Part shown: positions 1-10,053 of the stretch, in pieces
Layout of the letters: each line of letters begins with the position of its first letter
Numbering within the stretch: the first letter of the stretch is position 1
Source: Pseudomonas mendocina
GTDB taxonomy: Bacteria > Pseudomonadota > Gammaproteobacteria > Pseudomonadales > Pseudomonadaceae
Direction: 5' to 3'
NCBI RefSeq assembly: GCF_900636545.1
Contig: NZ_LR134290.1
Span: forward strand, 3,162,001 to 3,226,000
DNA: 64,000 bases
Notes under the pieces: generated by a model
The model's database searches: none
Told to the model about the DNA's origin: nothing
The model's input: only the letters and a program-made list of their open reading frames with translations
Position numbers and translations under genes: made by a program

Positions 1-1003
1 GCACCCTGCAGTCGGCCGGCAGCTCGCAGGGCATACGCTCTATGGACCAGCCCGTCTCGAAGCCGGCATTCTCCCGCAGCACGTCCCAGAGCCTGACGAT
101 GTCCACCTCCTCCAGCGGCAAACTGGGCCGCTCGGTGTCCAGCCAGACCAGTTCGAGTGCATCGCCGACCAGCTTTTCCATCTCCGCCACCTCACGCGCC
201 AGGCGTTGGCGCAGGGCTTCGATATCCTGTTCGCTCTCCCCCGCCACCCGCAGACGGGCCAGCGGCGTACGCAGTTCGTGGGACAGGTCGCGCAGCAACT
301 GGCGCTGGAATGCCACGGTGCGATCCAGACGCTCGGCCATGTGGTCGAAGGTGCGCGCCAGCTCCCCCAGCTCATCCTTGCGTCGTGTCACCTGCGGCCC
401 GAGCCGGGCGGACAGGTCGCCAGCGCTGAGTGCCGCGGCCTGACGTCGTAGAATCGCCAGCGGCGCGATCAGCAGGCGGTACAGCAGCAGCGCTACTACC
501 ATCGCCAGAATCGCCGGTAGTACGCGCTGCAGCAGCAGCTCCCAAAGCTCGTTGTACTTGCGTGGGTTCAGGCGCTGCGGCAGCTCCATCACCAGCCTGG
601 CATCGCTGTCGACGAAGGGAATATAGAAGGTCGGCGTACTGCCCGGCCGCCCCACTGCGAAATCCAGCCTACGGACGAAATCCAGGCGCTGCTCCTGCTC
701 TGCACTCAGGGGCTGCGAGGACAGCGAATCCTTGTGCTGATCGACGACCACGGCCCACACCTGCTCACGCTCCTGCAACTGCTTGAGGAACGCATCGACG
801 CCAGGAGTCCCCTCCTCACGCCAGCTGGTTTCCGCCTCCTGGGCATAGCCCTTGAGCGTCTGCCGGGTAGAGTCAGGTAGGTAGGACGTCGCGTCGATCA
901 ACTCGCGACCAATATCCACATGCAGGCTGACCAGCAACAGACAGAACAGCGCCAGTGCACCAGCCAGGCGCCATAGCAGCGAGTGCCTTCCGGGCAGGCT
1001 CAT
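1..1003 (-). CDS. Sensor histidine kinase, partial (PirS-like)
   Basis: Inner-membrane sensor kinase of a two-component pair; the C-terminal ATPase domain lies outside the window. The frame is open for 334 codons from an ATG that overlaps the regulator's stop (ATGA at 1003-1000), so the two genes are translationally coupled. Visible order: TM helix near residues 11-27, periplasmic segment, second TM near 150-175, HAMP, then the HisKA H-box SHELRTPLARL with phospho-acceptor His at residue 242. In PAO1 the pair next to gacS is pirR-pirS (ferric enterobactin response), so orthology is suggested by position and by domain type; the signal sensed cannot be read here. Confidence 0.88.
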   Translation of the reverse strand, partial: MSLPGRHSLLWRLAGALALFCLLLVSLHVDIGRELIDATSYLPDSTRQTLKGYAQEAETSWREEGTPGVDAFLKQLQEREQVWAVVVDQHKDSLSSQPLSAEQEQRLDFVRRLDFAVGRPGSTPTFYIPFVDSDARLVMELPQRLNPRKYNELWELLLQRVLPAILAMVVALLLYRLLIAPLAILRRQAAALSAGDLSARLGPQVTRRKDELGELARTFDHMAERLDRTVAFQRQLLRDLSHELRTPLARLRVAGESEQDIEALRQRLAREVAEMEKLVGDALELVWLDTERPSLPLEEVDIVRLWDVLRENAGFETGWSIERMPCELPADCRV

Positions 1004-1710
1004 GCGCCGGCCTGCACCAGCACGTAGCCCTTGCCCCACACGGTATCGACGCGCGTGGCCTCGTGACCAACGGCCTGCAGCTTACGGCGGATATGACTGA
1101 CGTGCATGTCCAGGCTGCGATCGTGCTGGGCGTAAGCCCTGCGCAGCGCCTGCTGATAAAGGAAGGGTTTGCTCAGCGCCTCGTCCTTGTGCCGCCAGAG
1201 CAGCTCCAGCACCCGGTATTCGCTGGGCGTCAGACCAACCCAGTTGCCACGAAAGGCGACATCGCTGCGCCCTTCGTCGAATTGCAAGCCACTGCCCTCG
1301 GCGCTCGCCTGCGGCTCACGCCGTTCATAGGCGACACGCCGCAAAATGGCCTCCACCCGCACGCTCAGCTCGCCGAGACTGAAGGGTTTGGGTAAATAGT
1401 CGTCGGCGCCCTGACTGAAACCGGCGATGCGGTTCTGCTCGTCCCCCAGCGCCGACATCAGCAGCACCGGCACGCTGCGCTGCCGGCGCAGACGCTGCAG
1501 CGCCTTGAGGCCGTTGGTGCCGGGTAGCAGGATATCCATCAGGATCAGATCGAAATCTTCGCTTTCGGCCAGTTGCAGGCCTTCGCTGCCGTCATGGCTG
1601 AGCGTCACATCGAAGCCACAGCCCACCAGATGGGACTGCAGGTGACGGGCAAGCAGAGGATCGTCCTCGACCGCGAGAATTCGAGCCGAGGCAGTAGTGG
1701 AGCTCATCAT
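1000..1710 (-). CDS. OmpR-family response regulator (PirR-like)
   Basis: DNA-binding response regulator, 236 residues. It has an N-terminal receiver domain with acidic pair EDD (15-17), phospho-acceptor Asp59 in LILMDILLPG and the conserved KP near residue 108. This is followed by a C-terminal winged-helix (Trans_reg_C) domain ending in the typical TVWGKGYVL. It should be phosphorylated by the kinase gene that overlaps its stop codon. It is divergent from gacS with a 118-bp shared upstream region. Two consecutive ATG codons stand at the start (1710 and 1707) and either could be used. Synteny suggests the PirR/PirS pair of P. aeruginosa; the regulon is unknown. Confidence 0.9.
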   Translation of the reverse strand: MMSSTTASARILAVEDDPLLARHLQSHLVGCGFDVTLSHDGSEGLQLAESEDFDLILMDILLPGTNGLKALQRLRRQRSVPVLLMSALGDEQNRIAGFSQGADDYLPKPFSLGELSVRVEAILRRVAYERREPQASAEGSGLQFDEGRSDVAFRGNWVGLTPSEYRVLELLWRHKDEALSKPFLYQQALRRAYAQHDRSLDMHVSHIRRKLQAVGHEATRVDTVWGKGYVLVQAGA

Positions 1711-1828
1711 GGTGAGAAACCGAACAGACAGATGAGAACAATTCTACCTACTAAACGACAATCGCTCACCTACAGATTCCAGCGTGCCGAATCGCTACAC
1801 TGCCCAGATGTTCTGAAGGAGGACGGTC

Positions 1829-4579
1829 GTGTTCAAGGATCTCAGCATCAAAGGGCGCGTATTGCTGCTCACCCTGCTGCCCACCAGCCTGTTGGCGTTG
1901 GTACTCGGTGGCTATTTCACCTGGGTGCAGCTATCGGGCCTGCAGACCCAGCTGTTGCAGCGTGGCGAGATGCTGATCGAACACCTGGCGCCCCTCGCGG
2001 CCCCGGCGCTGGAACAGAACGATGTGAAAAAGCTCGAACGCATCGCCCAGCAGGCGCTGGAGCACCCGGACGTTCGCGCGGTGGGCTTTCTCGCCCCCGA
2101 GCGGGCGTTACTGGCACATGCCGGACCGAGCATGCTCAACCCTTCGCCCACCGGCCAGCCGGGTGTCAGCCTGCTCAGTGGCCAGGACGCTACGCGCTTT
2201 CTGCTGCCGGTCTACGACCAGCATCTGGCGCTCAGCGACGGCCTGGATGAGGAACGCAAGCTGGAGCTGCTCGGCTGGGTCGAACTGGAACTCTCGCACC
2301 AGGGCACGCTGCTCAGCGGTTACCGCAGCCTGTTCGCCAGCCTGCTGCTGATCGCCGGCGGCCTTGCCGTTACCGCCCTGCTCGCCTTGCGCATGAGTCG
2401 TAGCATCAACGGTCCGCTGCGCGAGATCAAAGCCGGCGTCGCCCAACTCAAGGACGGCCACTTGCAAACCCGCCTGCCACCACTGGGCAGCCATGAGATG
2501 GATGAGCTGGCCGCCGGCATCAACCGCATGGCCGAAGCCCTGCAGAACGCCCAGGAAGAACTGCAGCACAGTATCGAGCAGGCCACCGAGGACGTGCGCC
2601 AGAACCTGGAAACCATCGAGATCCAGAACATCGAGCTGGACTTCGCGCGCAAGGAGGCCCTCGAGGCCAGCCGCATCAAGTCCGAATTTTTGGCCAACAT
2701 GAGCCACGAGATTCGCACCCCGCTCAACGGCATTCTCGGCTTCACCAACCTGTTGCAGAAAAGCGAACTAAGCCCGCGTCAGCAGGACTATCTGTCGACC
2801 ATCGAAAAATCTGCCGATAGCCTGCTTGGCATCATCAACGAGGTGCTCGACTTCTCCAAGATCGAGGCTGGCAAGCTGGTGCTCGAGTCTATCCCCTTCA
2901 ATCTTCGCGACCTGCTGCAAGACACGCTGACCATCCTCGCCCCCGCCGCCCATGAAAAGCAGCTGGAGCTGGTCAGCCTGATCTACCGCGACACACCGCT
3001 GGCCCTGCGCGGCGACCCGCTACGTCTGAAGCAGGTACTGACCAACCTGGTGAGCAACGCGATCAAATTCACCCGCGAAGGCACCATTGTCATGCGCGCC
3101 ATGGTCGAGGACGAAAGCGCCGACAGCGCGCAATTGCGCATCAGCGTGATGGATACCGGTATCGGCCTGTCGGATGAAGACCTGCGCGCACTGTTTCAGG
3201 CCTTCAGCCAGGCCGATAACTCGCTCAGCCGCCAGGCGGGGGGCACCGGCCTTGGCCTGGTAATATCCAAACGCCTGATCGAGCAGATGGGCGGCGAAAT
3301 CGGCGTCGACAGCACTCCAGGCGAAGGTTCGGAATTCTGGATCACCCTGACCCTGCCCAAGGCTCGCGACGATGCCGAAGATCTGCCGCGCACCGCCCTG
3401 CTGGGCCGCCGCGTAGCCGTATTGGAGAGCCACGAGCTGGCACGTCAGGCGCTGACTCATCAGCTTGAGGACTGTGGCCTGGAAGTGGAAAGCTTCGCCG
3501 ACCCTGGCCAGCTCTTCGAGGCCGTGAACGACCAGCAGCATGGCGAACAGCCACTGAGCCTGGCTGTGCTGGGCATCACCGCCAGCCAGATGCCGCCCGA
3601 GGCCCTCGGCCAGCGTATCCATGAATTAGACAGCCTTGGCTGCAAGGCCCTGGTGCTGTGCCCGACCACCGAGCTGGGGCTGTTCCACGAAACGCTGCCC
3701 GACGCCTACACCCAACTGCAGGCCAAGCCGCCCTGCACGCGCAAGCTGCACAAGGCGCTAGTGGAAATGGTCAGCCCGCAGCGCCCGGCCAGCGAGCCAA
3801 TTACCATTGGCGACACGCGCCGACCGCAGATCCTCTGCGTTGATGACAACCCGGCCAACCTGCTACTGGTGCAAACCCTGCTCGACGACCTGGGCGCCCA
3901 GGTCACGGCGGTGGACAGCGGCTACGCGGCGATAGAGGCCATCCAGCAAGGCTGCTTCGACCTGGTATTCATGGATGTGCAGATGCCCGGCATGGATGGT
4001 CGCGAAGCCACCGAGGCGATTCGCCAATGGGAAGGCGCTGAAGGCCGTAGCGCCACGCCAATCATCGCGCTGACCGCCCACGCCCTGGCCAACGAGAAGC
4101 GCGCTCTGCTGCAGAGCGGTATGGACGACTACCTGACCAAGCCGATCAATGAACGCCAACTGGCCCAGGTGGTCTTGAAGTGGACCGGCCTGAACCTGCG
4201 CAATCAGCCGAGCCACAGGGTCAGCCCACCCGCACCCACCCAGCTGCAACCCAAGGTGCTCGACGCAGAAGAAGGCCTGCGCCTGGCAGCCGGCAAGGCA
4301 GACCTGGCAGCCGACATGTTGAGCATGCTGCTGGCCGGTTTGCCGGGTGACCGCCAGGCCATTCGCCAGGCGCGTGATGCTGGCGAGCGCACCGCACTGA
4401 TCGAACGGGTTCATCGACTACACGGCGCCACACGCTACTGCGGCGTGCCGCAACTGCGCGCCGCTTGCCAGCGCAGCGAGACATTGCTCAAGCAGGATGA
4501 CCCCGAGGCCCGGCGCGCGCTGGACGAGTTGGACGACGCCATCGCACGCCTGACCGAAGCAGCCGCACAGAGCGCCTGA
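1829..4579 (+). CDS. gacS: Hybrid sensor histidine kinase GacS
   Basis: Global sensor kinase that phosphorylates GacA and so drives the small RNAs RsmY/RsmZ, controlling secondary metabolism, biofilm and virulence. The 916-residue length fits the family. Start is GTG at 1829 behind a strong AAGGAGG (1816-1822). Domains: TM1 about 11-31, periplasmic loop, TM2 about 168-190, HAMP, HisKA with His293 in [13 protein letters not shown], HATPase with GTGLGL, a degenerate first receiver (about 528-650), a true receiver with Asp716 in [11 protein letters not shown], and a C-terminal Hpt domain with His865 in [10 protein letters not shown]. The N-terminus [13 protein letters not shown] is typical of Pseudomonas GacS. 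PAO1 has ldhA next downstream; it is not present here. Confidence 0.97.
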   Translation: MFKDLSIKGRVLLLTLLPTSLLALVLGGYFTWVQLSGLQTQLLQRGEMLIEHLAPLAAPALEQNDVKKLERIAQQALEHPDVRAVGFLAPERALLAHAGPSMLNPSPTGQPGVSLLSGQDATRFLLPVYDQHLALSDGLDEERKLELLGWVELELSHQGTLLSGYRSLFASLLLIAGGLAVTALLALRMSRSINGPLREIKAGVAQLKDGHLQTRLPPLGSHEMDELAAGINRMAEALQNAQEELQHSIEQATEDVRQNLETIEIQNIELDFARKEALEASRIKSEFLANMSHEIRTPLNGILGFTNLLQKSELSPRQQDYLSTIEKSADSLLGIINEVLDFSKIEAGKLVLESIPFNLRDLLQDTLTILAPAAHEKQLELVSLIYRDTPLALRGDPLRLKQVLTNLVSNAIKFTREGTIVMRAMVEDESADSAQLRISVMDTGIGLSDEDLRALFQAFSQADNSLSRQAGGTGLGLVISKRLIEQMGGEIGVDSTPGEGSEFWITLTLPKARDDAEDLPRTALLGRRVAVLESHELARQALTHQLEDCGLEVESFADPGQLFEAVNDQQHGEQPLSLAVLGITASQMPPEALGQRIHELDSLGCKALVLCPTTELGLFHETLPDAYTQLQAKPPCTRKLHKALVEMVSPQRPASEPITIGDTRRPQILCVDDNPANLLLVQTLLDDLGAQVTAVDSGYAAIEAIQQGCFDLVFMDVQMPGMDGREATEAIRQWEGAEGRSATPIIALTAHALANEKRALLQSGMDDYLTKPINERQLAQVVLKWTGLNLRNQPSHRVSPPAPTQLQPKVLDAEEGLRLAAGKADLAADMLSMLLAGLPGDRQAIRQARDAGERTALIERVHRLHGATRYCGVPQLRAACQRSETLLKQDDPEARRALDELDDAIARLTEAAAQSA

Positions 4580-4696
4580 CAACCAGATTGTTGTCCATCC
4601 GGCCCTGAGGCAAGGCCTTGCGACCTAGGAACCAGCCGGCTGAGCCATGAGGACAAGGCCGGCGCGTGATAGCATGCCGGCTGAACCGGAGGACCC

Positions 4697-5128
4697 ATGG
4701 CCGAACACGATTTCCGTTATTCCCTGCTCAACCCGCAGCACACCCTCACCGAGTGCCGAGCCCTGGCGCCAGGCCGCTATCAGGTCACCGGCAACGGCGG
4801 CTCGATCCAGGCGGCCGACACATTGCTGGTCACCCTCAAAGGCAGCCGCGATCTGCACATGCGCCTGGACGTGGAAAAGGTTCGCCACCTGATCAACCCA
4901 CCCGGGCAGTGGCTGGCGGTGTGCAAAGGACCGCAGTTCAAGGAACTGGCCATTCACAACTGGCAGGTGAACTGCGACGGCTGCGGCAAGCAGCTGGATT
5001 TCGAATTCGCCGTCGATGCAGCCCTTGGCAAAGCCGCACAAGCGCCGGCTGCCGAGGCCCGCATCAGCGAGCTGGGTTGGCGCAACGACGCCGGCCGTCA
5101 TCTGTGTCGTACCTGCCAGGAGGCCTGA
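4697..5128 (+). CDS. Conserved protein with two CxxC pairs
   Basis: 143-residue cytoplasmic protein of unknown function. Start ATG at 4697 follows a good GGAGG (4687-4691). Two cysteine pairs, CDGC near residue 96 and CRTC near the C-terminus (about 137-140), could bind a metal such as zinc. The N-terminal two thirds look like a beta-rich domain without recognised motifs. The stop lies 3 bp before the next gene, and the Shine-Dalgarno for that gene (AGGAGG) is inside this reading frame, so the two are probably co-transcribed. I do not recognise a biochemical role. Confidence 0.75.
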   Translation: MAEHDFRYSLLNPQHTLTECRALAPGRYQVTGNGGSIQAADTLLVTLKGSRDLHMRLDVEKVRHLINPPGQWLAVCKGPQFKELAIHNWQVNCDGCGKQLDFEFAVDAALGKAAQAPAAEARISELGWRNDAGRHLCRTCQEA

Positions 5129-5131
5129 CCC

Positions 5132-5530
5132 ATGTATCGCGCCCTGCCCCTCGCCCTGCTCGCCGCCACACTGGCCGGCTGCGCCAGCGACGCACCGCAG
5201 CTAGAAACCGAACGCAGCTACCGCGTGGAGTGGATCGGCGAGCGCCCGCTGATCGACCGCAGCCATCTGACCATCACCTTCGCCGCTGACGGCCGTGCCC
5301 ATGGCCACGCAGGCTGCAATCACTGGTTCGCCGGCTATACGCTCAAAGGCGACTCGCTCAGCTTCGAGCCGGCCGGCAGCACCCGCAAGATGTGCGCACC
5401 GGCACTGATGGAACAGGAACAACGCTTCCTCGCAGCTCTCCGTGAGGTACAGCGCTGGGACTTCAACGGTATCGGCCAACTGCAGCTATGGCCGGCGAGT
5501 GGCAAGCCGATTCGCCTCTGGGCGGAATGA
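5132..5530 (+). CDS. HslJ-like META-domain lipoprotein
   Basis: 132-residue secreted lipoprotein. The signal peptide ends in a lipobox LAGC with lipidation Cys17. The mature part is a META domain: it shows HAGCNHWFAGY followed by TRKMCAP, the arrangement of HslJ/META proteins. HslJ of E. coli is heat-inducible and linked to novobiocin tolerance; the molecular role is not known. The gene follows the CxxC protein by 3 bp and uses a Shine-Dalgarno inside it. A REP-type palindrome follows the stop. Confidence 0.82.
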   Translation: MYRALPLALLAATLAGCASDAPQLETERSYRVEWIGERPLIDRSHLTITFAADGRAHGHAGCNHWFAGYTLKGDSLSFEPAGSTRKMCAPALMEQEQRFLAALREVQRWDFNGIGQLQLWPASGKPIRLWAE

Positions 5531-5564
5531 CACGACGCTGCCCTACAGAACGCATCCTGTTCCT

Positions 5565-5586
5565 GTAGGAGCGGCTTCAGCCGCGA
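5565..5586. repeat. REP-type palindromic repeat
   Basis: GTAGGAGCGGCTTCAGCCGCGA, the common Pseudomonas REP unit, between the convergent HslJ-like gene and dinB. A degenerate partner (GTGGCTAAAGCCCCCC) follows at about 5606-5621, so this may be a decayed REP pair. Confidence 0.85.
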
Positions 5587-5630
5587 TAAAACCTCGAAAA
5601 CCTCGTGGCTAAAGCCCCCCACAACGGCAA

Positions 5631-6683
5631 CTAGGCAAACAGCTCCAACTGCTCCTGCCGTCCACGCAAGTCATGCAACCTGACTCCAACGCCAAGCAGC
5701 CGCACCGGCTTGTCGCCACGGGCAAAGGCATTGCTCAGCAAGAGTCGATAACTGTCCAGATCCCGACTGGCCCCCGCCTGCTCCAAGGTGGTCTGGGTAA
5801 AGTCGTGAAACTTCACCTTGACGAAAGGTTTGTCCGGCCGATAGCTGGCATCCAGGCGTTGCAGGCGGCCGTTCATCTCCTCGAGCAGTGCCGGTAGCTT
5901 TTCCAGGCAGGCCTCCAGATCAGGTAGATCTTGATCGTAGGTGTGCTCCACGCTCAGTGATTGGCGACGGCTGTCCACCTTCACTTCGCGCTCGTCGATG
6001 CCGTGAGCCAACCGCCACAGACGCTCACCGAAACTGCCGAACTCGCGCACCAGCGCCAACTTGTTCCAGTCACGCAGATCCAGGCAGGTACGAATGCCCA
6101 TCCGCGTCAGCTTGTCGGCCGTAACCTTGCCAACGCCATGAAGCTTGCCCACCGGCAACTCGGCGACGAAATCATCGACCTGATCCGGCGTGATGACGAA
6201 CAGCCCATTGGGTTTTCGCCAATCGCTGGCGATCTTGGCCAGGAATTTATTCGGCGCCACGCCGGCCGATACAGTGATGTGCAGCTCCTGCGCCACGCGT
6301 CGGCGAATTTCCTGGGCGATACGCGTAGCGCTGCCGGAAAAGTGCGGCGAGTCGCTGACATCCAGATAGGCCTCGTCCAGCGACAGCGGCTCGATCAGGT
6401 CGGTGAATTGACGAAAGATGCCGTGAATATCCCGCGATACACTGCGGTACACCTCGAAGCGCGGCTTGACGATCAGCAGGTCCGGGCACAGCTTAAGTGC
6501 ATGCCGCGAGGACATAGCCGAACGCACGCCATAGGCACGTGCCTCGTAGTTGCAGGTAGCGATCACCCCACGACGGTCAGCCGAACCGCCAACGGCCAGC
6601 GGACGATTGGCCAGGCTCGGGTCGTCACGCATCTCGATGGCGGCGTAAAAGCAGTCGCAATCCACATGAATTATCTTGCGCAC
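5631..6683 (-). CDS. dinB: DNA polymerase IV
   Basis: Y-family translesion polymerase, 350 residues, close to the usual 350. The palm motif HVDCDCFYAAIE supplies one catalytic Asp and SLDEAYLDVSD supplies the second Asp-Glu pair. A helix-hairpin-helix thumb (LHGVGKVTADKL) and the little-finger region follow. The C-terminus ends QEQLELFA, resembling a beta-clamp-binding tail (QxxLxLF type). Start is GTG at 6683 with GAGGA about 5 bp upstream. It faces the HslJ-like gene across a REP element. Expression in relatives is SOS-linked; I did not find a convincing LexA box just upstream. Confidence 0.96.
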   Translation of the reverse strand: MRKIIHVDCDCFYAAIEMRDDPSLANRPLAVGGSADRRGVIATCNYEARAYGVRSAMSSRHALKLCPDLLIVKPRFEVYRSVSRDIHGIFRQFTDLIEPLSLDEAYLDVSDSPHFSGSATRIAQEIRRRVAQELHITVSAGVAPNKFLAKIASDWRKPNGLFVITPDQVDDFVAELPVGKLHGVGKVTADKLTRMGIRTCLDLRDWNKLALVREFGSFGERLWRLAHGIDEREVKVDSRRQSLSVEHTYDQDLPDLEACLEKLPALLEEMNGRLQRLDASYRPDKPFVKVKFHDFTQTTLEQAGASRDLDSYRLLLSNAFARGDKPVRLLGVGVRLHDLRGRQEQLELFA

Positions 6684-6786
6684 AACATCCTCGGAAGCCT
6701 TGTCCAGCCTGGCCTGGAGCGTTGCAGTCTAACAGCTGTTTGATGCTAAGCATCTGAGTTGAAAACACTTTTCTCGCAAATAGCGG

Positions 6787-6814
6787 TTGACACCGCAGCA
6801 TCTGGCTGTAGAAT
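6787..6814 (+). promoter_or_regulatory. Sigma-70 promoter of first tRNA-fMet
   Basis: A perfect -35 TTGACA (6787-6792), 16-bp spacer and -10 TAGAAT (6809-6814), 13 bp before the mature tRNA. Confidence 0.85.
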
Positions 6815-6827
6815 GCCGCCCCACAGA

Positions 6828-6904
<77 letters not shown>

Positions 6905-6912
6905 CCTTCACG

Positions 6913-6945
6913 AAAAGGCCACTCAAACGAGTGGCCTTTTTATTT
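6913..6945 (+). terminator. Rho-independent terminator of tRNA-fMet 1
   Basis: 12-bp perfect stem AAAAGGCCACTC / GAGTGGCCTTTT with an AAAC loop, followed by a T-rich stretch. Confidence 0.9.
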
Positions 6946-6984
6946 GCTCGAAATTAACTTTTTCGATCAAAAGCAATAAATCGA

Positions 6985-7012
6985 TTGACAACACTTTAAG
7001 CAGGCGTAGAAT
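6985..7012 (+). promoter_or_regulatory. Sigma-70 promoter of second tRNA-fMet
   Basis: TTGACA (6985-6990), 16-bp spacer, TAGAAT (7007-7012): the same two boxes and spacing as the first copy, though the surrounding bases differ. Confidence 0.85.
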
Positions 7013-7018
7013 TGCCGG

Positions 7019-7095
<77 letters not shown>

Positions 7096-7102
7096 CCTTC
7101 AG

Positions 7103-7133
7103 AAAAAGGCCACTCGATTGAGTGGCCTTTTTC
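7103..7133 (+). terminator. Rho-independent terminator of tRNA-fMet 2
   Basis: Stem AAAAAGGCCACTC / GAGTGGCCTTTTT with a GATT loop; same stem as the first tRNA terminator but a different loop. Confidence 0.9.
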
Positions 7134-7231
7134 GTTTCCGATCATTGATCTTCCTCAGTTTCTCTTAAGCCAAGCGGGCCTATGCTCAATGCACCTGCCG
7201 CAAATGCAGGGGATTGACCGAGGAACGTCTC

Positions 7232-7780
7232 ATGAACTGGAAGAACACCCCATCCCGTTATGGCAGCCTGTCCATTGGCCTCCACTGGCTGATGCTGCTT
7301 CTTATCGCCGCCGTCTACGCCTGTATCGAACTTAAAGGCAATTTCCCCAAGGGCAGCGATACACGCGAGCTGCTCAAGCAATGGCACTTCATGCTCGGCC
7401 TGACAGTATTCGCACTGGTCTGGCTGCGCCTGCTGGCGCGCGCATTGAATCCGACGCCTACCATCGAACCTGCTCCACCGGGCTGGCAAAACCTGCTCGC
7501 CAAGCTGATGCACCTGGCACTGTACGCCCTGATGATCGGAGCACCGCTGGCCGGCTGGCTGATTCTCAGTGCCGCCGGCAAGCCCATCCCCTTCTTTGGC
7601 CTGGAGCTGCCGGCGCTTATCGCCCCAAACAAGGAACTGGCCGGCCAGATCAAGGAACTGCACGAATTGGCCGGTACCGCTGGCTACTGGCTGATCGGCC
7701 TGCATGCACTCGCCGGTCTGTACCATCATTATGTGGTCCGTGATAACACCCTGAAGCGCATGCTGCCTGAGCGTAATTGA
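7232..7780 (+). CDS. Cytochrome b561 family protein
   Basis: 182-residue inner-membrane b-type cytochrome (CybB family), thought to pass electrons between the quinone pool and periplasmic acceptors. Four hydrophobic helices are visible, with histidines suited for haem ligation in LHWLMLLL, WHFMLGL, LHELAG and LHALAGLYHHY. I chose ATG at 7232 because GAGGAA lies 7 bp upstream; the TTG at 7214 would place that signal inside the gene. It stands alone between the tRNA pair and rimO. Confidence 0.9.
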   Translation: MNWKNTPSRYGSLSIGLHWLMLLLIAAVYACIELKGNFPKGSDTRELLKQWHFMLGLTVFALVWLRLLARALNPTPTIEPAPPGWQNLLAKLMHLALYALMIGAPLAGWLILSAAGKPIPFFGLELPALIAPNKELAGQIKELHELAGTAGYWLIGLHALAGLYHHYVVRDNTLKRMLPERN

Positions 7781-7876
7781 GGTGACGACGCCTCTGGTCA
7801 AGTGCTCGAAGCGCCGCTAGAATTGCGCACTTTTTGATCAGAGGCGCCATTCAGGCGCCCTTAGAGGTTAGCCCGC

Positions 7877-9199
7877 ATGTCCACCGCCACCCCGAAAGTC
7901 GGATTCGTCAGCCTTGGTTGCCCGAAAGCAACTGTCGACTCCGAACGCATCCTGACCCAACTGCGCATGGAAGGTTACGAGATCGTGCCGACCTACCAGG
8001 ATGCCGACGTCGTGGTGGTCAACACCTGTGGCTTCATCGACAGCGCCAAAGCCGAGTCGCTGGACGCCATCGGCGAAGCCCTGGCCGAGAACGGCAAGGT
8101 GATCGTCACCGGCTGCATGGGCGTGGCCGAAGACAGCATCCGCGACGTGCACCCGAGCGTGCTGGCCGTCACCGGCCCGCAACAATACGAGCAGGTGGTC
8201 AACGCCGTACACGAGGTCATTCCGCCGAAGACCGAGCACAACCCGCTGATCGACCTGGTGCCGCCGCAGGGCATCAAACTCACCCCGCGCCACTACGCGT
8301 ACCTGAAGATTTCTGAAGGCTGCAACCATACCTGCAGCTTCTGCATCATCCCCTCGATGCGCGGCAAGCTGGTCAGCCGCCCGGTGGGCGACGTGCTCAG
8401 CGAAGCCGAGCGCCTGGTCAAGGCTGGCGTTAAGGAGCTGCTGGTGATCAGCCAGGACACCAGCGCCTACGGCGTGGACCTGAAGTACAAGCTGGACTTC
8501 TGGAACGGCCAGCCGGTGAAGACGCGCATGCTGGAACTGTGCGAGACGCTCTCCTCCATGGGCGTATGGGTGCGCCTGCACTACGTCTACCCCTACCCCA
8601 ACGTCGATGACGTGATCCCGCTGATGGCCGCCGGCAAGCTGCTGCCGTACCTGGATATCCCCTTCCAGCACGCCAGCCCGAAAGTGCTCAAGTCGATGAA
8701 GCGTCCGGCCTTCGAAGACAAGACTCTGGCGCGCATCAAGAAGTGGCGCGAGATCTGCCCGGAGCTGACCATCCGCTCCACTTTCATCGTTGGCTTCCCT
8801 GGCGAGACCGAGGAAGACTTTCAGTACCTGCTGGACTGGCTGACCGAGGCACAGCTCGACCGCGTCGGCTGCTTCCAATACTCGCCGGTAGAAGGTGCAC
8901 CGGCCAACGATCTGGGCCTCGAGCCGGTGCCGGATGACGTCAAGCAGGAGCGTTGGGAGCGCTTCATGGCGCACCAGCAGGCCATCAGCTCAGCGCGCCT
9001 GCAGGCCAAGATCGGCCTGGAGATGGATGTGCTGGTCGACGAAGTGGACGGCGAAGGCGCCGTAGCCCGCTCCTGGGCCGACGCCCCGGAGATCGACGGC
9101 AGCGTGTTCATCGACTCCCCCAACGTCAAGCCAGGCGACAAGGTGCGTGTGCGCATCGTCGATGCGGACGAGTACGACATGTGGGGCGAACTGGTCTGA
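7877..9199 (+). CDS. rimO: Ribosomal protein S12 methylthiotransferase RimO
   Basis: Radical-SAM enzyme that adds a methylthio group to the conserved Asp of ribosomal protein S12. 440 residues, the family length. N-terminal MTTase domain with three cysteines (SLGCPKA, NTCGFID, TGCMGV) for the auxiliary cluster. The radical-SAM CxxxCxxC is in [15 protein letters not shown]-terminal TRAM domain (about 375-440). Followed at once by a strong terminator, so it ends its transcription unit. With trmO and an RluF-like gene it forms a local group of translation-modification genes. Confidence 0.97.
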   Translation: MSTATPKVGFVSLGCPKATVDSERILTQLRMEGYEIVPTYQDADVVVVNTCGFIDSAKAESLDAIGEALAENGKVIVTGCMGVAEDSIRDVHPSVLAVTGPQQYEQVVNAVHEVIPPKTEHNPLIDLVPPQGIKLTPRHYAYLKISEGCNHTCSFCIIPSMRGKLVSRPVGDVLSEAERLVKAGVKELLVISQDTSAYGVDLKYKLDFWNGQPVKTRMLELCETLSSMGVWVRLHYVYPYPNVDDVIPLMAAGKLLPYLDIPFQHASPKVLKSMKRPAFEDKTLARIKKWREICPELTIRSTFIVGFPGETEEDFQYLLDWLTEAQLDRVGCFQYSPVEGAPANDLGLEPVPDDVKQERWERFMAHQQAISSARLQAKIGLEMDVLVDEVDGEGAVARSWADAPEIDGSVFIDSPNVKPGDKVRVRIVDADEYDMWGELV

Positions 9200-9216
9200 T
9201 CCACTCCAGTCCGAAG

Positions 9217-9243
9217 AGCCCCGCAGCCTGCGGGGCTTTTTCT
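9217..9243 (+). terminator. Rho-independent terminator of rimO
   Basis: Perfect 10-bp stem AGCCCCGCAG / CTGCGGGGCT with a 1-base loop region, followed by TTTTCTTT. Confidence 0.92.
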
Positions 9244-9299
9244 TTCCGACCTGCCAACACCTTGCCGGTACAATGATCTTCTTTTTGTCGAGTGCCACC

Positions 9300-10010
9300 A
9301 TGACCGAACCCACCCGCCTGTCCAAACGCGTCATCGAACTGTTCGGCTGTTCTCGGCGCGAGGCGGATCTGTACATCACTGGTGGCTGGGTCACCGTGGA
9401 CGGCCAGGTGGTCGAGGCGCCGCAGTTCAAGGTCGACGATCAGCGCGTCGAGTTGCTGCCAGGCGCCAGCCTCGAGCCGGTGGAGCCGGTCACTCTGCTG
9501 GTGCATTGCCCAGCCGGCTCCAACGCCGCACAGCTACAGCATCTGCTGGCACGCGAGAACCACTGGGAAGAAGACCCGCATGCGCAGCGCATTCTGCATG
9601 GCCACTTCCTGCGCCAGGAGCAAAGCCTGCCACTGCAGCACGGCGCCAGCGGCCTGGTGATCCTCAGCCAGGACTGGCGCGCCCAGCGCAAGCTGCGCGA
9701 GGACGGCGCCAAGCTGGAGCAGGAGTATCTGGTCGATGTCACTGGCGAACTGCCGGCCAGCACCTTCGAGCGCCTGAAGAAGGGGCTGGCCCACAAGGGC
9801 ACGCAGTTTCCACCGTGCAAGGCCAGCTGGCAGAGCGAGCAGCGCCTGCGCTTCGCCCTGAAGAATCCTGCGCCCGACCTGCTGCAGCAGATCTGCAAGG
9901 CGCTGGGCCTGCAAGTCAACGCGATGAAGCGCATCCGCGTCGGCGGCGTGCCGATGGCCAAACTGCCAGTCGGGCAGTGGCGCTATCTGGGTGACAAGGA
10001 ACGATTCTGA
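9300..10010 (+). CDS. RluF/RsuA-like S4-domain protein, catalytic Asp absent
   Basis: 236-residue protein of the RsuA/RluF pseudouridine synthase superfamily. The N-terminal S4 RNA-binding domain (about 6-55, LSKRVIELFGCSRREAD) is clear. The synthase core is recognisable from GLVILSQD (matching GLLxLTND) and the C-terminal LPVGQWRYL (matching LPLGEWRxL). The universally required Asp of the GRLD motif is replaced: the aligned stretch reads LPLQHGASG, with Gln113 where Asp is expected, and the Arg-rich RQIRRM segment reads LLQQIC. It may therefore bind RNA without modifying it. Start ATG at 9300 was chosen for homology; an upstream in-frame extension to 9147 would cross the rimO terminator. Confidence 0.8.
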   Translation: MTEPTRLSKRVIELFGCSRREADLYITGGWVTVDGQVVEAPQFKVDDQRVELLPGASLEPVEPVTLLVHCPAGSNAAQLQHLLARENHWEEDPHAQRILHGHFLRQEQSLPLQHGASGLVILSQDWRAQRKLREDGAKLEQEYLVDVTGELPASTFERLKKGLAHKGTQFPPCKASWQSEQRLRFALKNPAPDLLQQICKALGLQVNAMKRIRVGGVPMAKLPVGQWRYLGDKERF

Positions 10011-10053
10011 GGCCGTGTTAGGCTGTGTTCGTCACGCTCTGGAGACCATCATC

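Noticed and set aside
9147..9299. Upstream start for the RluF-like protein
   Set aside because: Would begin inside rimO and cross its terminator.
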